Shown here: one piece after another, positions 21,480 to 31,696 of the stretch
Position numbering within the stretch: position 1 is the first letter of the stretch
Layout of the letters: every line of letters begins with the position of its first letter
Assembly: GCF_022539505.1 (NCBI RefSeq)
Contig: NC_061513.1
Coordinates: 181,814,017 to 181,878,016, forward strand
Length of the DNA: 64,000 nucleotides
Direction of reading: 5' to 3'
Origin: Lolium rigidum
Lineage: Eukaryota; Streptophyta; Magnoliopsida; Poales; Poaceae
Notes under the pieces: generated by a model
Databases searched by the model: none
Seen by the model: the letters and a program-made list of their open reading frames with translations, nothing else
What the model was told of the DNA's origin: nothing
Translations under genes and position numbers: made by a program

Positions 21480-22930
21480 ATTGAACTTCCGCCGACATGA
21501 GCTTGTACTGCTCGGGCAATGCGGTTGTACTTCTTGATGCTGTTTCACGAAGCTGCTCAGAAAAACTAATAAATTTTATCTTAACACTGTCTACTTCCTG
21601 TAGTTACCGCTTGTACTTCCTGCAGTCACCGCTTGTACTTCTCGGAATCACAGATTGTACTTCCCGCGGATGAGGATTTTTATTTTTTATTTTTTGTGCA
21701 TTAGGATTTTGTCGGTTTCTTGTACTTCCTATATTAAGTGGTGTACTTCTTATGTCGAATGGTTGTACTTCTCGTAAACAAGTGTTTGAACTTCCTTGTT
21801 GGTGGTGGTATTATTTTGTTTTATCTACATTTAGATTTTGTTTGTTTTCTCGTACTTCCTGTATTAAGTGGGTGTAGTGCTTATTTAGAATAGTTGTACT
21901 TATCGTACTCAAGTATTTGAACTTCCTCGCGGGTGGTGGTATTATTTTGTTTTTTCTACATGTGGATTTTGTCGGTTTTCTTGTACTTCCTACATTAAGT
22001 GGGTGTACTTGCCTATGTCAAATGGTTGTACTTCTTGGCGTTGTTTCACGAAAGTGTTCAGTAAAACAACTATAGTTTTCTCGTATAGTTTCCATTTGAG
22101 GTCAACGGCCACACAAAATGCTCAGCACAACCACACGCATCTGAACTTCACGCGACATGTCCTTCTACTTCATGGCTTCATGGTTGTACTTCCCAGAAAT
22201 GCTTTGATACTAGTGTGTTTTACTAAAACTAAACATGTGTGTTTCGGAATGATAATTTTAGAGATTTTGCACTTCCTGGATCTTAACCTTTGGACTTCCC
22301 AACATTTTTATGTGAAATTATTTGGGGGATTTTCTTTGGATATTTTGTACTCCCGTACTGCATGTACTTCATGTAGTCTTCGCTTGAACTTCTCGGAATC
22401 GCTGCTTGTACTTCCTCACGAATGATGAGATTATTTTATTTTTTTCTACATTTGGTTTTTAATTAGTTTTCTTGTATTTACTATATATAGTGGGTGTACT
22501 TGCTCTTGTCGAATGGTTCTACTTCTCGGGATCGTTGCTTGTACTTCCTCGCGGATGACGAGAATATTTTGTTTTTTCTACATTTGGTTTTTACTCGGTT
22601 TCTTGTACTACCTATATTAAGTGGATGTACTACTCATGTCGAATGGTTTTACTTCTCTTCATCAAATATTTGAACTTCCTCGCGGTTTTTTGTAGATTTG
22701 GATTTTCAAAATTTTATAGAAATCATTAACCCATGTAATTCTCGTTGGTATTGTATGTACTTTCCGGGAGTAAACTCTTGTAATTGCCATCGTTCTTGTA
22801 TGTACTTCCTAACAGATACTTCTTTTACATATGATTTTATTATAATTTCCTATGGATGAATTTAATATTTTTGGTGTACAATTTAATTATTTTTCCTTAC
22901 ATTTCATATACTTCTCATTGTCAAGTATAT
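21480..22930 (+). repeat. array of short (T)GTACTTCC motifs within about 130-bp units
   Basis: By eye there are at least 25 copies of gtacttc/gaacttc variants, often 20-25 bp apart. They are embedded in larger units marked by attattttgttttttctaca, which recurs near 21803, 21935, 22430 and 22556. The motif also appears at 20533 and 20555 near the left TIR. It does not encode a protein. Such subterminal motif arrays may be transposase-binding sites, by analogy with other DNA transposons. Confidence 0.65.
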
Positions 22931-25220
22931 GATTGAACATATAGGTTTATACGGAAATACAAATACAGACGAATATATACTACTCTCCTTGGGAGGCAAC
23001 ATTAACCAACTAGCGCTGGAAAGTTTCGATCAGTGCAGCTAGCGCTGGAAGGTTTGATATTACTGATCCAAAATATCACGGGATCAACTGCTCGTTCGTT
23101 CGGTCGGTTTGTCTAAGTAGTCGGCTATTTCGCTCAGCTTGTGATACATAAGCCAGTATGAATTTACATAAACAAATACGTACAACGACGAGTCAAATTT
23201 CCAGTTCACAAGATCATCTCATTAAGAGCTACAATCACGAGAACATGCATAGAACGGCTAGGCATTTCGGATGAAAGCCTTTACTTCAAACTGTCAAACA
23301 CATTGCCCTTCTCTCGGCGCCAGCGAGCAGCAACTTGCCGGCTAGCCATGCTCCTGCTTGCCGACCGCATCGCCCACGTCTCCGGCCCCCATGCTCCCGC
23401 TAGCCCCAGCGCGTCGCCGGCCCATGTGCTCCTGGAGTAGAGCGCTGGACCCCATTAGCATCAGCACGTTGCCGCCCTAGCAGCGAAGGAGTACCTGAGA
23501 AGAAGATGTGTATCTAGGGTTAGTTGAATTGCTTATTTTGAAAGATCATATCCCTCTGGTTGAGCAGATTTGAGTGAACTTGCTGAAGCCAGCTGATGCA
23601 AAACCAACATATTTAGTAGATTTGAGTGGGCAAGTGCTTCTCGGAAATGAAAATACAAAGATACAAGAGGTTCATCAAACACTACTTCATCAGTATTACA
23701 AAATGCAGGCTTAATATGTTTGATTTCTAAACTATGCAGGCTTACTAGCCTATTACTTGACACATTAAACATGGCATAAATGAAGACCTTACTTACTCCT
23801 GAACTGAACCACTAACAAAAATGTGTGAACATCTATCTGGGTGAGTAAGGACTCACAAGCAATATTTATACTCTTAACACAAGTAGTGCAGCACAAGAAT
23901 TTGATATATATTGACTGAATATGTCACAGATATCTAGTTTGTAATCCTAATGCCATTGTTGCCAACTATAATAAGTTCCCGATCTTGAGAACAATAATAA
24001 ACACACTCTAACAAGCTAAGCAAATATCTTACGAGTACAATAATATTCCCGACATGATGCACTTCATCGATCTAGGAATCCATCCAATCCTCCCCTGCAT
24101 CGATGCCTACCTCCAATATTTGAACTTGAATAAATTTGTGAATGTTTATATTACTTTCTACGGATTCGGTGTTCAACCGACGGCACTTGGTTATTAGGAG
24201 CAAAATCAATCAACGGGACGAGAGACCGGTAGCAGAATACATAATTGAGAGACAAGTGTAGCAGCAGCAGCAACGCTCGGCACCAGCGAGAGAAACTGGA
24301 CAAGTGACCAACAATAACAAAACTCGCGCGCGTGAAAGCGAGTACCATCAGCAGCCAAGGGTGAGCGGCGGTAGGTCGGCACACGGAGCAGAAACTTCCG
24401 CCACGGAAAAAAATTCCGCATTCCGCTGGTTTGCAGAACTTGGGAGTGCCTGGACGAAACAACTGAAAAGTTTATCTTGTTTGAGATGGATCAGCTGCAA
24501 GCCTGGAAACACTTGCCATTAGTGAGCTAATATAAAGTCCTAAAGAACACTTGATGGCTGAACACAATAGTAGCCAAGTTGCTATACTACTACGCATGGT
24601 ATCCAGCACCGACCATCAAGACCCAATTAAACTCGTTTCTTAATGGCCGGATCAGCAAGAGCATGTGAAGCATATTCACAGCATAGTGTAGACTGCTGTT
24701 GCAGAGTATAAAAACTTCCGGAAAATAAACACAATATTGCAGGGAAGTTCAAGCACTATATCGATGGGAAATTCAAATCAACTAATTTAAGAAGTACACA
24801 CAACAAAAGATGCTACCAGTATCTTTTATCACAGCTAATGCCTTTTATCACAAGGAAAAACATAGAGCGATGCTTATCAGAAGTACAGGTCCATGACTAA
24901 CAAAAGTTCATGTCTAAGAGAAAAACAAGACAATGATATATGTGCCAATTGTAATTCCTAGTCTCAATGCTTGTACTGCTGACGCCTAATGACTGTACTT
25001 ACTACTAGTGGTGTGAATGTTGGGACAAATTTAATTAGCTATTTGCAAACGCACAGTCGATCGTGGTCAGCACATTACTACGCACAAGCCAATTTAATCA
25101 AAGGAGGCAACAATACATGGTTGCCGGAATAAAACTAATCTTCCGTACTTCTCCTAACCAACAATTGCTGCCGGAATCAAAAAAAAATCCTACTTATCTT
25201 AACCAACAATTGCACTGCCT
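22931..25220. other. interior of 5.6-kb TIR element, no recognised gene
   Basis: Mostly AT-rich. A GC-rich patch at about 23310-23500 (tgctcccgctagccccagcg) stands out and may be a captured fragment. A tandem gctagcgctggaa word occurs twice near 23010-23050. Minus-strand frames at 24151-24462 have no recognisable domain. Motifs such as agaagtaca and gggaagttc (24745-24890) are the acttcc motif in inverse orientation. Confidence 0.4.
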
Positions 25221-25223
25221 GTG

Positions 25224-25970
25224 CTAACACAATTGCACTCGCTTCCGTTCATACAATTGTACTATTGTGGATAGAAATAAAAGAAGAGAGGCCGAGAACT
25301 GAACCCGGTAGTCGCCGGAGCCACTTATAAGAACAGGGGGTTGCTTGCCTCCGTCCTCTCGGGTGGTGGTGGTGGCGGGAACAGGGGATCCGACCGGGAG
25401 CTTGAGGAGGCACGACGGCGGCCGAGTCCCCCGACGGTCGTGGCGGGGCCGGAGGAGCGCCCGGGCCGCATTGAGGAGCCACAGCGGCCGGGTGGCGCGA
25501 CGGGTGGGGACGGCGATCCGGCGCGGTGGCGCCCTTGGCGGTGCGGGGAGGCGGCGAACCGGGTCGAGGCGGACGAAGCCATTACCGGCGGCGTGGAAGA
25601 AGGGCCCACCGCCGCGGGGAAGAAGGAGGCCGACATCCACGAGGAAGAAGGGCGGGCGGCGCGCTCGGTCCTCGAGGAGGCGCCACGCGAGACCTCGAGG
25701 CAGCGGCGCGCCGACCATGCGCGGCGACGGCGCGGGGCATCCGGGCGGCGGCGCTGGGTCCTCGACGCGGTGGCGCAGCACTAGCCCTCCAAGCGGCGGC
25801 GCGGGGGCCGTCCGGGCGGAGGTGGGGTGGGGGATGGTCGGGGGCGATGCAGGCCCGTCCGGGCGGGGGTGGCTGTAGGTTGACCGGCGGCGGTTGCGGT
25901 GGGTGACTGGGGGTTGCCGGCGGCGGCGGGGCGGGGTAGGGGTAGGGGACGGTGGGTCGGGGGGGGGGGG
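25224..25970 (-). other. GC-rich segment with long frames, possible captured gene piece
   Basis: The segment is far more GC-rich than its surroundings. It has overlapping long frames on both strands, the longest 185 residues on the minus strand (25224-25781), rich in Pro, Arg and Ala. Long two-strand frames are expected by chance in GC-rich DNA, so no frame is favoured. GC-rich genic inserts next to a TIR are typical of Pack-MULEs. No domain was recognised. Confidence 0.3.
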
Positions 25971-26098
25971 GTTTGGTACGGGGCTAGTGAGGGTAGATTT
26001 ATGTGGGATGTTTTTTTTCCACCGGATCGCGTCCTATATAGAGTATGTGGTGCTCAAAATAATATTTTGAGCACCGGTTGCAAAATAGTGTAACCCTA

Positions 26099-26111
26099 TA
26101 TATATATATAT
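26099..26111. repeat. (TA)n between two TIR elements
   Basis: A short TA run separates the right end of the 5.6-kb element from the left end of the next one. Confidence 0.9.
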
Positions 26112-28662
26112 GGGAAATAGTGGGCTACCATGGTGTATAGCTGTGCACCCTCATCTGACCATTAAACTACACTATAGTGTATTTCTGACCCTCCATCTAA
26201 ACTGACGGTGCCGTCCATCCCGCACACCACCAGACCCGCGGGCGCAACGCCTCCCTCCACACCCCTATCGATATCCCCCTCTCTCCGCATGACCATGTCT
26301 CCCCTACAATGTAGTCTCCCCCACGAGCTTGCTCCATCTCTCTTGTTTTCCCGTACTTGCCACGGCGCAGTCGCTCGGCCCAGTCCCCCATGGGTTGGCG
26401 CCCCTGCCTCGCTCCCTCCACGGACCTCTGCGCCGGTGCCACAGCCGATATGCAGAGGAGGAGTATGGGCGCGCCGCCGATCTGGAAAGGAGGGGCTTTG
26501 CCCGTCGATCTGCAAGGAGGTGCAGTGCTCCAACTGGAGATGCAGAGGAGGACAAAGTGCATGGAGTACGCCATCCTCATCCTCGCGATCTGGCTCCCGA
26601 ACTTTCTCCGGCCGGCCGACGGGGCGCCGCGCCACTCTCCCCCATCCTCACCCCGCCTCCACGCTCGGCCACACAACGCATCCCAGCGCCGCCTCCTTCC
26701 CCCTGGTCGCCTCTGCCCCAAATCCATGTCGTCCCTGGTTCCCCATGGAGCTGGGCGCTCCCTTGATTCTCCATCAGAGGCTGCCGACGGATCTTTTGGT
26801 TGTGAGGAAAAAATTAGTGCGTGTGTTGCTGTTGCTTTGATGGATTGTGATTTGCGGTTAAAGGAGCATGAGATTATTTATTCCTGCCGCTCTTGGTTTG
26901 GCTATACACTCCCCTTTTTCTGATATGCTCTTTTCATTTTTGTTTCCGGTCATACTATGTTAGATTGGAGGTTCTTTGTGATTTTACAGATGGATTTGAG
27001 GTTCGATTTGCTTGCTTCGGATGGTTTAGTCCATTTATTTTTGAAGATTCTAAATTTTTTATTGGAGCGCAGCGCCAGATGCAGTCCGTCTCTGCAACTC
27101 CCCTACATCCGACGCCCCAATGATTTTTTCTTTTTTTTGTGGTTCAGATTCTTTTCTCTGAATTCCCAGATCCCAATTTGTTTGCCAATCTGTTTGAGGG
27201 TTTCTTTGCCGATCTGTGTTCCCGATCCAGAGCTACTAATGTATTTACTTGTTGAATTTCTGGCATGTTCCTAATTCAGAGGTACAATAGGTTTGCCTTT
27301 CCATTGAAATATCAAGTGCGACATGCTATTTTGGAAAAAAATGGGCCCGTAATTTTGGATCGAAATGTACAATAATCCGCTAACCAGTGTCCCCCCACCA
27401 CCGTTCCTCAGCTCAGATCCCTCCCCCTGTTCTTGATTTGGCTGTTCAAGAAAAAGTTCCCAATTTGTTCTAATTTCTTCCTTTTTTAAACATTTTTCTT
27501 CCAAGATGAGATTGATACGAATGGAACTTGAATGTTAAGATTTTGGTTCTCCACGGTTTTAATGGTGAATAGGTTACAAGTTCCAGGGATTTTGTGATTC
27601 GATTTTTTTTGTTCAGATTGGTTAAATGGTGAAACATAGTTCCAGTTCTTCAGATTCTTTGGAAGCAAGGCATGCAAACAAACAGCGGCGAGCAATAAAT
27701 CGAGGAGCTGCGGCCGGGCATGGTGTTGCAGGCCGGATTTTGTCCCTGCGATTCGGGCTGCCGCGGTGTGCCCACGGTCAAAGGGATGGCTCGATGGCGG
27801 TTGACTCGGTGGGGGCGGCGAGCTGCTCGATGATGTTGCGGCTGCGCATGGCCGTCGGGAAGCTCAAGTTCGTGGAAGGTGTTGATGAGCACCCACGGGA
27901 GCTTCTTCTCCTGGATGTCGAGTTGGGCCTTGATCATGTACGCTGATTTTGGTGGCGTTCAGATGTGTGTTCAGTTCATGAGTTCTGTTTGCGGTGTTCA
28001 GTTTGTGAGTTTTGATGTGGCGGGATTGTGATCCAGATTTTAGAACTTTTTGGAGGCTGCCTATAAGATTACCAAAAGGTTGCTAAAAAATTGTTTTCTG
28101 TAGATTCTTCTTTCAGTTCGTGGTCAAAATCCACATTTGCAGATAGTTCTTCTCATCTTTTGTTTTTCAAATTTTTTTTGTAGGGATTAGATTAGCCTGG
28201 AGGCTGCCTCCTCCAGTACTGAAATTTCAATGTTGGGATCAGATTGGTCATTCATTCAGATTTCATCTTATGTTCTCTAGCTTCCACATCTGCAATTAAT
28301 TTCTCCACACTTTGCTCAAGTTTGTACTCATGCTATTTGAAAAATCCACTAATCATCCAAGATTACATGGGCATTATACAGAAAATAGAGGCTAAGGACG
28401 GTAAATCCTCAAAAGGGGAAGATTTTTCAAATTGAGAAAGCTACTCCTAGCAGGCAGACTGTACCTTGTACGGAAGGAGACTTTATGTTCTATTTTTTTT
28501 TTAATGAATGAACCATCGTTTTTTCTGCTGGTTACATGCATACACCAGCCCGAGGCAGCCAGGCTGGACCACCGTGAATTCACCGTCTATCAACCTGTTA
28601 AGATGGAAAAAATCCAACGGCACTAACCGCGTGCGTAGCTATCACCCTAGGTAGAAAATCCG
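26112..28662. mobile_element. 2.5-kb candidate TIR element with gene-like interior
   Basis: The left end (gggctaccatggtgtatagct...gcac) matches the reverse complement of the right end (ttctacctagggtgatagct...gcac) imperfectly over about 30 bp. TA repeats flank both ends. The interior goes from a GC-rich, C-rich part (26200-26870) to T-rich, intron-like sequence (26890-27620), then a GC-rich patch (27650-27937). This looks like a copied 5' gene region, as in Pack-MULEs. No transposase is visible. The weak TIRs make this tentative. Confidence 0.4.
27650..27937 (-). pseudogene. possible captured coding fragment
   Basis: The minus-strand frame begins MIKAQLDIQEKKLPWVLINT and then FHELEL, which reads like a folded protein. 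After about residue 28 it degenerates into Arg/His/Pro-rich sequence, suggesting a frameshift or chance frame. The WVLINTFHELE phrase superficially recalls glycosyltransferases, but no further conserved block follows, so no family is assigned. Confidence 0.2.
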
Positions 28663-28664
28663 CG

Positions 28665-28667
<3 letters not shown>

Positions 28668-28734
<67 letters not shown>

Positions 28735-28746
28735 GGGGGGGGGGGG
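28668..28746. repeat. compound microsatellite (TA)n(TG)n(G)n
   Basis: TA repeats (28668-28715) pass into TG repeats (28716-28734) and a run of G (28735-28746). They lie right next to the 2.5-kb TIR candidate. Confidence 0.97.
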
Positions 28747-29100
28747 TCCCATCTTAATGCTAACCTTGACTTCATATAGCGGGAGACATCATAATTAATA
28801 TAAGTGTGGTGGGACATATCTTATGGCAAAAGTTCACACTATAGGTGATGCCCTAAGGTCATCCACACTATATATGTTGTCCACTATATCTACCCACCAC
28901 AAAGGAAAAAGTAGTCGATAGGTTGTCTATATATTTTACATTAGTGGAGGTTTCCAGGAAAAATTCTTATTGGGTGACTTACAAGCAGCTTGTGTGGGTT
29001 GTCCATAAGCAATAGAAAATAAATTATCTCTCCTCCCTCTCTCAAGCATGAGGGTACACCAATATCATTTGTGGGTCCCATCTTAGTGCTAAGAGGTTCA
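28747..29100 (+). repeat. dispersed MITE-like repeat, copy 2
   Basis: 28850-29075 matches 19880-20094. Flanking gggtcccatcttaatgcta (28742) and gggtcccatcttagtgcta (29073) form a direct repeat at both sides, about 330 bp apart. This could be a duplicated target or part of the repeat itself. No coding capacity. Confidence 0.55.
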
Positions 29101-29586
29101 GTTTCCTATACACCCATTTTTAATATAAATATACTATAATATGGTAGTTTTTAACTGTGCATTAGAGCATCAATCCTAGCTTATGGGTTCCAGAATCTCG
29201 AACGACTAACCTTAGAGGGATTCGCCAGTGCTCTGCATGATCGCAATTGTCTAGGTGCCTCTAAACGTCTAGAACATCATCGCTTTCCTTTTCTAGGAAA
29301 AGATGCCCGACGAATGCACATGTGGGCCATGTTGCAGAGATTGTGTTTTTCAATCATCAATCTTGGGATTTGCCTATCTGTATGTCCAACAATTGATATT
29401 CAAAGTTATTCGTACAATATTTAGTGGTACAGATTAGCATCATTATTAGAAAGTGTTTTTCAAAACGAATCCAACGATACTAATTACCTACAATACAATG
29501 AAGATTTTGTTGCGCTTTTTCTTGGTCAAACTTCATCTTGGAATACACGCGTGTGCATTATTCATCGAAACAGAGGTAGTAGCACA
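29101..29586. other. intergenic, nothing recognised
   Basis: AT-rich single-copy-looking sequence with no supported frame, simple repeat or TIR. Confidence 0.5.
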
Positions 29587-29587
29587 A

Positions 29588-30007
29588 CCTCCATCCCAAA
29601 GCTTAAGGGCTTATTTGAGTCATATATAGGATTTGTATAGGAATTATGTAGGATTTAGATCACATGTGAATTTTTACCACACTAGTTGTTTGATTCATAG
29701 GAACATATCCTATAGGAATCTTGCAGTGCAAATCCTATAAGAATAAAACATTAGGTCATACCTGGTGGAAAATTTCCTTTGGCACAATCAAACACAACTC
29801 ATCTTCCTATATGATTCAACAAGCCATTAAATCTCAATCCTATGTTTTTTCATATTTCTATTGTTTTCCCATCCTATGAATCAAAGGAGCCATATGGCTT
29901 ATATTTATTTTTAGAAAGGCAAACTATGTTAAGATAGACCAAGTTTTACGAAAAACCTTTAACATGCAAAATACAAAGTTGAGTCATTTCGTTTGAATCG
30001 GAGGGAG
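29588..30007. mobile_element. Stowaway-type MITE carrying a nested Tourist MITE
   Basis: The left end (cctccatcccaaagctta) and right end (gaatcggagggagta) are Stowaway-like inverted ends with TA on the right. The middle (29606-29898) is a second element. Without it, the Stowaway would be only about 125 bp. Confidence 0.6.
29606..29898. mobile_element. Tourist-type MITE nested in Stowaway
   Basis: The left end (agggcttatttgagtcat) and the right end read on the minus strand (gccatatggctcctttgatt) share an imperfect TIR that continues to atagga. The element is 293 bp and flanked by TTA on both sides (29603-29605 and 29899-29901), the 3-bp target duplication of PIF/Harbinger-related Tourist MITEs. 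Confidence 0.6.
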
Positions 30008-30180
30008 TACATTTGACGTTATGGTACTATTTGACAGGTGCTTAGTACTCGTATTTTTTCGAACCAAACTTCCCCCTTCATGAAGCTTTTATTTTGGGAT
30101 AGACCTTCAGTGACTTGATACATCCATATATATAGACAAAGTTGAGTCAATTCATTTGAATCGGAGGGAGTACATTTGAC
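29973..30180 (+). repeat. partial local duplication
   Basis: acaaagttgagtca followed by gaatcggagggagtacattt occurs at 29973-30016 and again at 30136-30180. Both copies are followed by a ...cttca(g/c)tgacttgata block (30107-30121 and 30188-30203). A Stowaway end plus its flank was duplicated at about 163 bp spacing, and one copy has since lost sequence. Confidence 0.7.
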
Positions 30181-30183
30181 TAT

Positions 30184-30654
30184 AGAGCTTCACTGACTTG
30201 ATAATTCCAAGTCTCACACTGACTTGGTGCCACCATCCACCATCCATCTCAGATCCAATGTATGCGATCGACTTAGAATTTAAAATAAATAATTATTATA
30301 ATTGCTCAGAAATATTTGAAGAACTTCCACTAAATCGTGCATATTTCGATTTATATTTTGGTGAAGTTTCATTCGATTTGAATCAAAGGTTTTTGAGCAA
30401 ATATATATTTAGTTTAAACTAGTGCTCGTATACGTAAAAAGCTCTTCAATCACAAGCTAGTCGTCCGAGTGGGATGAAATATTCACAAATTTTAGAACAA
30501 GGCATCTACATTTTACTGGAATTTTTTCAAAATTTTTTGAATAGTTTTTTTTGTTCGAAATAAGAGATAGTTTGGAATGTTTGATCTCAAATGGTTGGTA
30601 GATGGTGGCACCAAGTCACAATGAGATTTGGAGGCTTCAAGTCACTGCAGCTCT
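30184..30654. mobile_element. 471-bp element with long (about 65 bp) terminal inverted repeats
   Basis: The left end (agagcttcactgacttg ... gacttggtgccaccatc) matches the reverse complement of the right end (agagctgcagtgacttg ... gacttggtgccaccatc) through about 65 bp. The interior is AT-rich and non-coding. Long TIRs point to a MULE-type MITE. No clear TSD was seen. It ends about 110 bp upstream of the TATA box of the SINA-like gene, so it could influence its promoter. Confidence 0.65.
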
Positions 30655-30762
30655 GTCCTTCTGCAGAGCCGCTGGTGCATCTATGGTTGCGTACGGCCGA
30701 CGCCGATTCTTAGCAAGGAAGTTCTTCCTATAAGTAGTATCCATACTCCACTCCAAGACATG

Positions 30763-30770
30763 TATAAAAA
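30763..30770 (+). promoter_or_regulatory. TATA box of SINA-like gene
   Basis: TATAAAAA lies 53 bp upstream of the ATG at 30816. This leaves room for a transcription start near 30790-30800 and a very short 5' leader. Confidence 0.6.
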
Positions 30771-30815
30771 AAGAACCCATCCCGTTCTCGTGTTCCCGAT
30801 CACTCTTCTCTGAAG

Positions 30816-31696
30816 ATGGAGGAGGCCCTCTTCTTGTGCCCCCTCTGCATGCTGCTCTTCAAACTCCCCATATCCAAGGTCGCTCCCTTTCGATTTCGTT
30901 CTTAGGTTCACCTGTGAGAAATGTCAATGACAACTGATGCCACGTACGTTGTTCCGTGCAGTGCAAGGGCGGTCATATGGGCTGTCGGCCCTGCGTCGGC
31001 GAGCTTGCGCCGAACCCGTGCAAGAAGTGCGAGCAGCCGACGAGGTTGCCGCCGTCGAATCGATCTGGGGCAAGATTGCCGCCGTCGAATCGATCTGGGG
31101 CAATGGTCAAGTGCGTTGGCTGCCAGAGCTTGGTCGCCTCCACGGAGTCCTACAAGCACTATATCGCGTGTCCGCATGGTCCGTGCGGCTGCACAGAGGC
31201 CATCAATACCGGCTGCAGCTTCACCGGCCCGCCGCGGGAGCTCCTGGTACAACTCCAAGCATCCCACTCCATCCCAGTGTTTACGTTCCAGTATGGCATA
31301 CCCGCCTGGTGCATAGTTCGTGTTCCGGTACAACCGCAGGGACACCTATTCATCGGTAGTGGGAAAGAAGACGGTAGCGTGTTCGCCATCACCGTTGGCG
31401 CACTCGGCCCGACCACCATTGTGTCCTGTGTGTGCATCAGGTCGGCCGCGTGCTTGTTTCCGATATACAAGGCGCAGCTGCTGGTGATTGGTCCGCCGAC
31501 ACCGGCTGGGACCAGTGACCTCTCGACGGACACCTTGATGGCGGTAATCGAGTCGACGAGCTCCCCGACGCCTAGCTCGATCATGTTACAGCAGCTCACT
31601 TCTTTCCTAGTAGTGCCGCCCCGTTACGCGAAGCAGAATGGAGGGCAGCGTGTGTTGCCTCTCTGCGTTTGCATCAACAAGAAGGTTATACAATAA
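30816..31696 (+). CDS. SINA/SIAH-type RING E3 ubiquitin ligase, two exons
   Basis: Exon 1 is 30816-30878 and the 83-bp intron 30879-30961 is GT...CAG, phase 0. Exon 2 is 30962-31696, ending in TAA; the product is about 265 residues. The N-terminus has a full RING-HC pattern: C8-x2-C11, C22-x3-H26-x2-C29-x2-C32, C42-x2-C45, with LCPLC and CKGGHMGCRPC. A SIAH-type zinc finger follows from VKCVGC through CPHGPCGC to GCSFTG, then a substrate-binding-like C-terminal domain (FAITVGALGP ... VCINKK). Such proteins transfer ubiquitin from E2 enzymes to targets in the cytosol or nucleus. The linker between the RING and the SIAH finger holds a tandem RLPPSNRSGA x2, an in-frame 30-bp duplication. One expected His in the second finger is not obvious. 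The protein is slightly short for plant SINA-like proteins but has all parts. It may be functional; there is no expression evidence. Starting at 30956 instead would lose half the RING, so the spliced model is preferred. Confidence 0.75.
31046..31105 (+). repeat. in-frame 30-bp tandem duplication in SINA-like gene
   Basis: ttgccgccgtcgaatcgatc and the ten following bases occur twice head-to-tail, differing only in the last two bases (31046-31075 and 31076-31105). This gives a doubled LPPSNRSGA in the linker between zinc modules without breaking the frame. Confidence 0.95.

Larger units (their letters stand above)
20484..26094. mobile_element. 5.6-kb TIR element, non-autonomous, bounded by TA repeats
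   Basis: The left end at 20488 reads cactattctgcaaccgg and, on the opposite strand, the right end at 26090 reads cactattttgcaaccgg. The inverted match continues imperfectly for about 40 bp (to gagcacc). Both ends abut TA repeats, so a 9-bp tatatatat target duplication is possible but cannot be proven in a microsatellite. The interior has tandem repeats on the left, a GC-rich segment on the right and no transposase that I can see. Mutator-like is the best guess. The CACTA start of the TIR is noted, but the CACTACAAG consensus is absent. Confidence 0.55.

Noticed and set aside
26208..26840. 210-residue plus-strand ORF
   Set aside because: GC-rich DNA gives long frames on both strands here (also 157 and 176 residues on minus); no domain or codon bias singles one out.
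27650..27937. Glycosyltransferase fragment based on WVLINTFHELE
   Set aside because: Only one short phrase matches and the rest of the frame is unrelated; kept only as an unnamed possible fragment.
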